Below are positions 1-5,579 of a stretch of DNA of 6,106 nucleotides, piece by piece; the first letter of the stretch is position 1; each line of letters starts with the position of its first letter. Source of the DNA: Clostridia bacterium (GTDB taxonomy: Bacteria > Bacillota > Clostridia > UBA1381); the NCBI GenBank assembly GCA_900770405.1, contig CAAGKL010000384.1:1-6106 (forward strand), read 5' to 3'. The notes under the pieces are model-generated. The model made no database searches, was not told the origin of the DNA, and worked only from the letters and a program-made list of their open reading frames with translations. The position numbers were made by a program, and so were the translations under genes.

Positions 1-18
1 ACGACGCTCTTCCGATCT
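1..18 (+). other. Illumina TruSeq adapter remnant (not biological)
   Basis: The first 18 bases, ACGACGCTCTTCCGATCT, are identical to the 3' end of the Illumina TruSeq read-1 adapter/primer sequence (known from memory). The match stops exactly at base 18 and an open coding frame runs on from there. This is library-preparation sequence left on the contig end and should be trimmed. It happens to be open in the frame of the first gene (codons from base 2), so automatic gene callers may wrongly extend that protein into it. Confidence 0.96.
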
Positions 19-19
19 C

Positions 20-712
20 TTTGACAGCGATGAATTTAAAAATTCGCTGAAATGGCTGTACGATATGAAGTGGAAATACAATGCGTTCCCCGAGGACACA
101 TTTATCGACCACAACAAGCGTATGCAGTACTTAGGTACTTATCAGGCTGCTATGACAATCGCAGCCCCGGTTGAGCAGAGTCTGGTCACGCAATATGATA
201 TGGACAAGGACGACATAGCCTGCACAAGACTTCCCAAAGGACCGGCGGGCAGATTTGCGCAAACAGGCGGCGCTGTGGAATTTTTTAACGCAAAAGAAAG
301 TCAGGAGAACATAAATGCGGCATTAACCTGGTACAAGGAGGGAAGCTTTGCTTTGGAAATCACGCCGGAGCAGGTCGAAAAATCCGAGGCCAACCTGAAA
401 TCCTTGCTGGAAAACGGAAGAATAGTTCTCCCCAAGCTGGCATTTCCGGACTTTATAAATCGCAAAGGCGAGGAGCAGCTTGATGCCCTTTACGAGAAAT
501 ACTCGAACGTTGATTATGAAAACTACAAGGACTATTACAGCTTTGAGGACGTGACGCTGAAAGCCGAAGAGCCTGTATGCTGCCAGCAGCTTTACGCGGC
601 AATAGACGGAATAATGCAGGAAATTCTGACAAGGAAAGATGTTGATATTGACAGTCTCGTAAAGAGCGCGGTAAACGATTTTCAAAACAACTATCTGAAT
701 AACGAAAAGTAA
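20..712 (+). CDS. Sugar ABC transporter substrate-binding protein, 3' part only
   Basis: This is the C-terminal 230 residues of an extracellular sugar-binding protein (family 1 / SBP_bac_1 type), which captures an oligosaccharide outside the membrane and passes it to the two permeases encoded next. The frame is open from base 20 (first residues FDSDEFKNSLKWLYDMKWKY), so the Met at 65 is internal, not the start. Family-like signs are the FKNSLKWLYDMK helix, the DIACTRLPKGPAGRF segment (about residues 66-80 of the fragment), matching the usual 'hPLPKGPxG' element, and a helical C-terminus ending in DFQNNYLNNEK. Full members are usually about 430-550 residues, so roughly the N-terminal half, with the lipoprotein signal, lies off the contig. 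The first permease gene follows, separated by two hairpins. The ligand cannot be read from the sequence; the adjacent GH43-like gene suggests plant-derived pentose oligosaccharides. The assignment is helped by the context. Confidence 0.9.
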   Translation, partial: FDSDEFKNSLKWLYDMKWKYNAFPEDTFIDHNKRMQYLGTYQAAMTIAAPVEQSLVTQYDMDKDDIACTRLPKGPAGRFAQTGGAVEFFNAKESQENINAALTWYKEGSFALEITPEQVEKSEANLKSLLENGRIVLPKLAFPDFINRKGEEQLDALYEKYSNVDYENYKDYYSFEDVTLKAEEPVCCQQLYAAIDGIMQEILTRKDVDIDSLVKSAVNDFQNNYLNNEK

Positions 713-727
713 AAGCTTTTGCTTTTC
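704..727 (+). promoter_or_regulatory. AT-rich stem-loop spanning the stop codon of the binding-protein gene
   Basis: Bases 704-713 (GAAAAGTAAA) pair with 718-727 (TTTGCTTTTC) around an AGCT loop, giving a 10-bp stem with one G-T wobble. It includes the TAA stop codon at 710-712. The stem is mostly A-T and has no T-tract after it, so it is not a terminator. It sits seven bases before a much stronger hairpin and may be the first half of a composite 3'-end structure of the binding-protein message. On its own it is weak and could be coincidental. Confidence 0.45.
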
Positions 728-734
728 ATATTGC

Positions 735-766
735 CGGTGTGCCATTTCGCGGGAGATGGCACACCG
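735..766 (+). promoter_or_regulatory. Strong intercistronic hairpin between binding-protein and permease genes
   Basis: Bases 735-748 (CGGTGTGCCATTTC) pair with 753-766 (GAGATGGCACACCG) around a four-base GCGG loop. The 14-bp stem has 11 perfect outer pairs and one internal G-T wobble. No run of T follows on either strand, so an intrinsic terminator is unlikely. In maltose-type operons the binding protein is needed in large excess over the permeases, and hairpins at this position are known to protect the upstream message from 3' exonucleases (as between E. coli malE and malF). The same role is inferred here. The structure lies upstream of the permease Shine-Dalgarno (about 774-780) and leaves it free. 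Confidence 0.75.
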
Positions 767-791
767 AAAAAGAAAGGAAATCTTCGGTGAA

Positions 792-1679
792 ATGAAAAAG
801 AGCAAATTTGACGGATTGATTAAAAGAAATATTGCCGGATGGGCGTTGATTTTGCCGCCGGTTCTGGAGTTTATCGTATTCGTTTGGCGGCCGCATATAA
901 TAGGCGTGTTTTATTCGTTCTTTGACTTAAACGGGTTTGTGCCGGTAAAATTTGTGGGGTTTGATAACTATATCAGAGTGCTGTCGGACACAAACTTTTT
1001 AAAAACCCTGTGGAATACGGTTCAATATGTATTGTGGTCGCTGGTGCTGGGGCTTCCGCTGCCTTTTGTTGCGGCGGTTATGTTAAATGAAATACGGCAC
1101 GGAAAGCAGTATTTCAAAATTACGGCATATCTGCCCTGTGTGCTGCCAGGAATGGCGGTATATCTGCTTTGGACGATGATATACGGAGAGAGCTCGGCGG
1201 GGCTTATAAATTCCGTTTTGAATCTGTTCGGCATCGGTAATATGAGGTTTTTATCGAACAGTACATATGTTATTCCGTGCATTATTCTTATGATGACCTG
1301 GCAGGCGTTCGGCTCGACTATGGTGATGTATCTTGCGACATTGCAGAGTGTGGATACGTCGCTGTACGAGGCGGCGCGCATTGACGGCGCAAATTTTTGG
1401 CAAAGAATCCGTGCGGTGCTGTTTCCGCACTGCCGCGGCATAATTCTGCTGCTTGCTGTCCGGCAGATTATAGGAGTATTTGCGATTACCGAGCAGCCTA
1501 TGGTAATGACGGGCGGCGGACCTAACGGCGCATCGCTGTCGCTGGGGCTGACAAATTATTACTATGCTTTCAAATACGGGCAGATGCAGAATTCGCTTGC
1601 GTTGGGTGTTGTATCATTTATATTCCTTGTCGGACTTACTGTTGTATATTTTAAGCTCGACAAAAAGATTAACGAATAA
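792..1679 (+). CDS. Sugar ABC transporter permease, MalF/UgpA/LacF type
   Basis: A 295-residue inner-membrane permease that forms half of the translocation channel for the sugar carried by the upstream binding protein. Six hydrophobic segments are visible, at about residues 15-40, 73-97, 108-130, 158-180, 214-234 and 266-288. The FVGFDNY element (54-60) is typical of the MalF branch. The ATPase-contact EAA loop begins at E193 (EAARIDGANFWQRIRAVLFP), with Phe-Pro where many members have Leu-Pro. MTGGGP (239-244) is another branch hallmark. The start at 792 is chosen because it gives the usual MKK...KRN N-terminus and has an AAGGAAA site (774-780) about 11 bases upstream; the in-frame ATG at 756 lies inside the hairpin and has no ribosome site. 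The partner permease begins 13 bases after the stop. No ATPase gene is adjacent, so a shared MsmX/MsmK-like ATPase is inferred. Confidence 0.94.
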   Translation: MKKSKFDGLIKRNIAGWALILPPVLEFIVFVWRPHIIGVFYSFFDLNGFVPVKFVGFDNYIRVLSDTNFLKTLWNTVQYVLWSLVLGLPLPFVAAVMLNEIRHGKQYFKITAYLPCVLPGMAVYLLWTMIYGESSAGLINSVLNLFGIGNMRFLSNSTYVIPCIILMMTWQAFGSTMVMYLATLQSVDTSLYEAARIDGANFWQRIRAVLFPHCRGIILLLAVRQIIGVFAITEQPMVMTGGGPNGASLSLGLTNYYYAFKYGQMQNSLALGVVSFIFLVGLTVVYFKLDKKINE

Positions 1680-1680
1680 A

Positions 1681-1685
1681 GGAGG
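1681..1685 (+). promoter_or_regulatory. Ribosome binding site fixing the second permease start
   Basis: A consensus GGAGG (within AAAGGAGGTG, 1678-1687) ends seven bases before the ATG at 1693. It overlaps the region just after the first permease stop codon. It makes 1693 the start, although the reading frame stays open upstream to at least 1564 inside the first permease gene. Confidence 0.9.
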
Positions 1686-1692
1686 TGCGGTG

Positions 1693-2586
1693 ATGAACAA
1701 AAATATTGATAATACATCAGGGCTGCTTAACTGGAATGACAGAAAGCAGGCAGGCGGAAGGATTATCTATCTTGTTATGTTTATATTGCTGCTTGCATTG
1801 TCGCTGGTTTGTTTGCTGCCGGTATTATGGATGGCGCTTTCCTCCTTCAAAACAACACAGGAAATGTACGCCGTGCCGCCCACGCTGTTTCCGAAATCGA
1901 TAGACCCAGGCAGAATTGTAACTATCTGGAACAGCTCGTCTATCGGACACTATGCCTTAAATTCGTTATGGATAATAATCGGCTGTCTGACATTCGATAT
2001 TATTTTTAACGGATTGGCGGGCTATGTTTTATCGAGGGTCAGACCCTTGGGAAGCACACTTATAAATACGGTTCTGTTCTGGACGATGATGCTGCCCGGC
2101 ATAAGTATGGTGCCGCTCTATATGACATTTGTCGATTTGCCGGTGTTACATATAAATATGACCGGGACATTTGTGCCCTTATGGATTATGGCAATGAGTA
2201 ATGCATTTAACATATTTCTTTTCAGAAATTTCTTCAACGGAATACCGATGGGGTATCTGGAGGCGGCAAGGATAGACGGCTGTTCGGCTGTCGGAATATT
2301 TTTCAGAATAATACTTCCGCTTTCAACGCCGATTATCTCCGTGGTTGCCATATTTTCCGTAATCGGCTCGTGGGGTAATTTTTTATGGCCGTATCTGGTT
2401 TTGGGAAATACAAGCTTAGAGCCCGTATCGGTTTTGCTCTACAAGCTTACCGGCGCGGTAAGCCAGTTTAAGGATAATGACAGGATGCTGATTATGTTTA
2501 TGGCGGCAGTTCCGTCTATTATAGTTTTCGCAATATTCTCGAAGAGGATAATGGGCGGCTTGAATATGAGCGGTATAAAGGGATAA
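1693..2586 (+). CDS. Sugar ABC transporter permease, MalG/UgpE type
   Basis: A 297-residue inner-membrane protein, the second half of the importer channel. The N-terminus carries a hydrophilic stretch (SGLLNWNDRKQAGGR), a first membrane segment at about 23-49, then the MalG-branch pattern LPVLWMALSSFKT (42-54) followed by VPPTLFP (61-67). The EAA loop starts at E190 (EAARIDGCSAVGIFFRIILP, 190-209), which docks on the ATPase, and further hydrophobic segments flank it. The protein ends in GGLNMSGIKG, a typical MalG-like tail. The perfect GGAGG at 1681-1685 supports the ATG at 1693; a GTG directly before it (1690) is possible but less well spaced. The length is normal for the family. It is co-transcribed with the MalF-like partner 13 bases upstream and is followed after 19 bases by the glycosidase gene. 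Confidence 0.94.
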   Translation: MNKNIDNTSGLLNWNDRKQAGGRIIYLVMFILLLALSLVCLLPVLWMALSSFKTTQEMYAVPPTLFPKSIDPGRIVTIWNSSSIGHYALNSLWIIIGCLTFDIIFNGLAGYVLSRVRPLGSTLINTVLFWTMMLPGISMVPLYMTFVDLPVLHINMTGTFVPLWIMAMSNAFNIFLFRNFFNGIPMGYLEAARIDGCSAVGIFFRIILPLSTPIISVVAIFSVIGSWGNFLWPYLVLGNTSLEPVSVLLYKLTGAVSQFKDNDRMLIMFMAAVPSIIVFAIFSKRIMGGLNMSGIKG

Positions 2587-2605
2587 GGAGAAGGAATTTT
2601 ATAAT

Positions 2606-3463
2606 ATGAAATTAGAGGAGATATATGTCAGAGATCCCTTTATCCTGCTTTATGAAGGTACGTATTATTTGTATTCGAAATTGTCCGTCGATGCGAGAGA
2701 ATTTGTTGTTTACAAAAGCGGAAATTTAACCGACTGGTCAGAACCCGAGACAGTATTTAAACCCACGGAGGATTTTTGGGGAAAGTATGATTTCTGGGCG
2801 CCGGAGGTGCATATTTACAGAGGGGAATTTTATATGCTTGCTTCGTTCAAATCCGATACCGCCCGCAGAGGCACGCACATACTGAAGGCAAATGCGCCGG
2901 ACGGCGAATTCGTGCCGATTTCGGACGAGCCGATAACGCCGAGGGAATGGGAGTCGCTGGACGGCACGCTGTATGTGGATAATAACAACGAACCGCATAT
3001 CGTATTCTGCCACGAATGGGAGCAAATCGGCGACGGAACGGTGTGCGAAATGAAGTTGTCGGAGGATTTGACAAGGGCGGTCACAAAACCGAAAGTTTTG
3101 TGGTCGGCATCGGATTTTTCCGGCAGCGTCAATGCGGCGCACGATAACAGGCTTTCTCTGGTTACGGACGGGCCGTTTTTGTTCAGGTCGGAGCGGGGCG
3201 AATTGCTCGCGACCTGGTCAACCATGGGCATGGACGGATATTTGGTTTGCCTGTCCAGGAGCAGCAACGGGGATATTGACGGCAAATGGAGCGTTATGCA
3301 GACACCTGTATATAAAAAGAACGGTGGGCACGGAATGGTATTTAATAAGCTGAACGGCAAAAGATGCTTTGTGATGCATAAACCGAATATTCATCCGCTG
3401 GAAAGAGCGAGTATCTATGAATTTAATGAACAGAAAAACAAACTCACACTAACGGAGGCATAG
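2606..3463 (+). CDS. Cytoplasmic GH43-like glycosidase (arabinofuranosidase/xylosidase type)
   Basis: A 285-residue single-domain protein with the pattern of a GH43 five-bladed beta-propeller. Family 43 enzymes are inverting and mostly remove arabinofuranose or xylose from plant glycans. The candidate catalytic base is D10 in VRDPFIL. WAPEVH is at 64-69, and the candidate pKa-modulating Asp is D119 in SLDGTLYVD. VTDGPFLF (186-193) occupies the place of the usual 'EGP' catalytic-acid motif but carries Asp (D188), not Glu. GGHGMVF (240-246) supplies the conserved His, H242. There is no signal peptide, so it should act in the cytoplasm on sugars brought in by the adjacent transporter. Two purine-rich sites (AAGGAG 2585-2590 and AAGGAA 2591-2596) precede the ATG; the second is well spaced. 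The length is normal for a bare catalytic domain. Family-level confidence is high; subfamily and substrate are not determined. Confidence 0.85.
   Translation: MKLEEIYVRDPFILLYEGTYYLYSKLSVDAREFVVYKSGNLTDWSEPETVFKPTEDFWGKYDFWAPEVHIYRGEFYMLASFKSDTARRGTHILKANAPDGEFVPISDEPITPREWESLDGTLYVDNNNEPHIVFCHEWEQIGDGTVCEMKLSEDLTRAVTKPKVLWSASDFSGSVNAAHDNRLSLVTDGPFLFRSERGELLATWSTMGMDGYLVCLSRSSNGDIDGKWSVMQTPVYKKNGGHGMVFNKLNGKRCFVMHKPNIHPLERASIYEFNEQKNKLTLTEA
3454..3458 (+). promoter_or_regulatory. Ribosome binding site inside the end of the GH43-like gene
   Basis: GGAGG lies in the last codons of the GH43-like gene and ends seven bases before the ATG at 3466. The stop codon of the upstream gene (3461-3463) falls between the site and the new start, an arrangement typical of translational coupling. 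It fixes the start of the secreted GH-A enzyme. Confidence 0.88.
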
Positions 3464-3465
3464 GT

Positions 3466-5541
3466 ATGAAAATCAAAAAATTGTGTGCGGTATTGCTGTG
3501 TGCGTCGGCTTTGCTGCAAGGTGCGGCAAATGCACAGGCGATGGGGTTAGCGTCGTGGATAAACAGATACGGCGAGCTTACGGACACCGCGGTTGACGCG
3601 CAAAATAAATTGTGGGTTCGCGATATTGAAGAATGGTCTGATTTTGAAACGGACGATAACGGCATAATTATCCCGGAGCGCGTGAAAAAGCGCTATAAAA
3701 GGCTGAAGGAGGAAAACAAGGAGATTGTTATGGTGCTTGCCTACGGCAATGCCCTGTACGGCGACAGTAATACAACAATGCCGACGGTTGACAATACGGA
3801 ATACTTTGAAAAATGGCTCAATTATGTGAGAACCGTTGTTGCCGAATTTAAAGACGAGGTCAATTATTTCGAGATCTGGAATGAGCCCAATCTGGCAGTT
3901 TCAAACCCGAACGCGACGGCGGCAGATTATGCGAAAATGGCTGTAGCAACGAAAAATGCCATAAAAGAAATAAAGGAGGACGCGTATGTTATTGGCGGGG
4001 CGATAGCATATGCTAATCGGCACAAGCAGTTTACGAGGGATTTTTATAATAACGGCGGGAATGAAATGGACGCACTGAGCTTCCATATTTATGAGTATGC
4101 CGCAAAGCCGGAGTCGCTGTGGCTGAACCGGCTCAATAATCTCTCGGATTTTCTTGACAGCTTGAACTACGATAAACCGATATGGCTGACGGAAACGGGA
4201 TATAGCACAAATGATGCGGGTGTGAGCGAAAAGACGCAGGCGGAATATCTGATTCGTATGCAGGTTTTGTGGGATAACTTTCTGAAAACGGCAGATAAAG
4301 AGGGTAATATGTTCTGGTTTTTTGCGAATGACTGGGGCAAGGATAAAACGGCAGTATCGCCGAACCACGGACTTATAAGAACAAACGGAACATTTAAGGA
4401 CTCTTTTTATTCCTTTACATCGCTTAATTCGCTTATGCAGAATAAGGATTTTGTAAGGCTCGACTACAGCGGCGGGGTGTATAAAGCGCTGTATCAGAAC
4501 GACAGAACGGACGATAAGCTTTATATTCTGTGGAACGACTCTGAGGGCGAAAGCGAACAAACGGTCGGCGTTGATTGCGATACGGTAAACGTTTATGACT
4601 ATCGCGGCAAAAGCATTTTGGATTTTGAACTGCAGGATAACGCCGTAAAGCTCAATGTGCAGTCCTCTCCGATATTGGTTGAATGTAAAAATCACGGAAC
4701 GGACATTACCGCGGTTAGTTATTCGGAGTCCAAAAGACTTTTGACGGTTAAGGGCGAATGTGATTTTAAAGACAGCGTTAAAATTGAAATCGAGAAAAAC
4801 GGAGCGGTAACGGATACGGTATATGCAAATGTGACGGACGGAAAATTTGAAAAGGATATATACACAGCCGCCGCGGGCGCGTGTACGGTATATGCAGGGC
4901 GCGGCGAGAGTTATCATTACGATGCGGCTAAGATTGATTTCGGACAAAGCGAAGAATTTACGGTGGATAATGTGATACTGGTCGCCGAAAGCGGAAATGT
5001 CAGCGTGAGCGGTGATGCCGCAGGCGCAAAGGACGGCAGCGTTTTATCGGTTGTGGCTTTGCCGGAGAATGTTGATATTAAAACGGCGATAGATGCGAAT
5101 ATCGCATATATCGGCGAGGCAGCCGTAAGCGAGGAAAAATTCGGGCTTAATTTTATTATGCCGGAAAGGTCGGAGGGGAAATACAGGCTGTATATCGGCG
5201 GGAGTGATATTTTCAATAAAGATTTTGAAAACGGGACAAACAGTCATTTTGTCGGAGTATGCGACCTGGCGGCGGAAAAGCGGAACAGCATCTGCGTATA
5301 TGCAAGGCTGAACAACGCCGACACGGTTCAAAGAAGTGCCGGTATTGTAGTGGCGCAATACAGGGATAAGGCGCTTAATGATGTTAAGACCGAAAAAGTG
5401 ACCGTGGCTGCAAATAACGTCCTGGGCGGGGCGTATAACTTCGCCGTTCCTCTTGCTGCGGGCACGACGGAGGTCAAGGTTTTTGTGCTCGACAGTCTGA
5501 ATAATTTAACGCCTCTTTCGGAGTGGATTTATGCGGAATAA
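3466..5541 (+). CDS. Secreted clan GH-A glycoside hydrolase (GH39-like) with Ig-like modules
   Basis: A 691-residue exported enzyme. A signal peptide (KIKK, hydrophobic core about 6-20, likely cut after ANA at 21-23) leads into a TIM-barrel hydrolase. The acid/base is E140 in YFEIWNEPN; the nucleophile is E243 in IWLTETGYS, 103 residues later; LSFHIY (204-209) supplies the usual substrate-side His and Tyr. This Glu pair implies a retaining mechanism. The barrel (to about 325) is followed by a small beta-sandwich (about 328-408), two similar Ig-like modules (about 412-490 and 500-580), and a C-terminal module (about 590-691) with a KVFVLDSLNNLTPL element of a type I associate with clostridial surface proteins. 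The sequence before WVRDIEEWSDFE (50-61) is unusually short, so the first barrel strand may be altered or missing. It starts two bases after the GH43-like gene. Likely role: extracellular attack on a plant polysaccharide. The exact GH family (39, 5 or unclassified) and substrate are uncertain. Confidence 0.85.
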   Translation: MKIKKLCAVLLCASALLQGAANAQAMGLASWINRYGELTDTAVDAQNKLWVRDIEEWSDFETDDNGIIIPERVKKRYKRLKEENKEIVMVLAYGNALYGDSNTTMPTVDNTEYFEKWLNYVRTVVAEFKDEVNYFEIWNEPNLAVSNPNATAADYAKMAVATKNAIKEIKEDAYVIGGAIAYANRHKQFTRDFYNNGGNEMDALSFHIYEYAAKPESLWLNRLNNLSDFLDSLNYDKPIWLTETGYSTNDAGVSEKTQAEYLIRMQVLWDNFLKTADKEGNMFWFFANDWGKDKTAVSPNHGLIRTNGTFKDSFYSFTSLNSLMQNKDFVRLDYSGGVYKALYQNDRTDDKLYILWNDSEGESEQTVGVDCDTVNVYDYRGKSILDFELQDNAVKLNVQSSPILVECKNHGTDITAVSYSESKRLLTVKGECDFKDSVKIEIEKNGAVTDTVYANVTDGKFEKDIYTAAAGACTVYAGRGESYHYDAAKIDFGQSEEFTVDNVILVAESGNVSVSGDAAGAKDGSVLSVVALPENVDIKTAIDANIAYIGEAAVSEEKFGLNFIMPERSEGKYRLYIGGSDIFNKDFENGTNSHFVGVCDLAAEKRNSICVYARLNNADTVQRSAGIVVAQYRDKALNDVKTEKVTVAANNVLGGAYNFAVPLAAGTTEVKVFVLDSLNNLTPLSEWIYAE

Positions 5542-5566
5542 TTCGGAGTATGCCGGAAACGGGAAA

Positions 5567-5572
5567 GGGGGA
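5567..5572 (+). promoter_or_regulatory. Ribosome binding site for the last gene
   Basis: GGGGGA, within AAAGGGGGA (5564-5572), is a near-consensus Shine-Dalgarno ending seven bases before the ATG at 5580. It favours this start over an in-frame ATG at 5550, which has a GGAG only one base upstream and would put charged residues ahead of the signal peptide. Confidence 0.75.
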
Positions 5573-5579
5573 CGGCGAT

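Noticed and set aside
65..67. ATG as the start of the binding-protein gene
   Set aside because: The same frame is open upstream to the adapter and codes for a family-like helix (FKNSLKWLYDMK). The 215 residues from this Met would be only about half a normal binding protein.
756..758. ATG as the start of the first permease
   Set aside because: It lies in the right arm of the hairpin, has no ribosome site, and adds a charged 12-residue leader absent from typical relatives. The ATG at 792 fits better.
735..766. The strong hairpin as an intrinsic terminator
   Set aside because: No T-tract follows on either strand, and the permease genes that depend on the same promoter lie directly downstream.
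1564..1692. Upstream extension of the second permease into the first permease gene
   Set aside because: The region encodes the conserved C-terminus of the first permease in another frame, and a consensus GGAGG points to the ATG at 1693.
2036..2046. GGGTC-A-GACCC palindrome
   Set aside because: It lies inside a permease coding region with only a one-base centre, too tight for a hairpin, and no second copy was noticed. It is probably a chance result of codon choice.
3487..3504. Lipoprotein signal (Cys at residues 7 and 12) in the GH-A enzyme
   Set aside because: The residues before each Cys do not form a lipobox (no Gly/Ala/Ser directly before it) and both are too close to the N-terminus. An ANA-type cleavage site at 21-23 is more convincing.
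3901..4947. Long open frame on the minus strand (348 codons) opposite the GH-A gene
   Set aside because: Its translation has no family pattern and is rich in Arg, Ile and Cys as expected from antisense reading. The + strand gene has clear catalytic motifs across the same bases.
5550..5552. In-frame ATG as the start of the last gene
   Set aside because: The GGAG before it is only one base away, and it would place ten hydrophilic residues ahead of a standard signal peptide. The ATG at 5580 has a well-spaced ribosome site.
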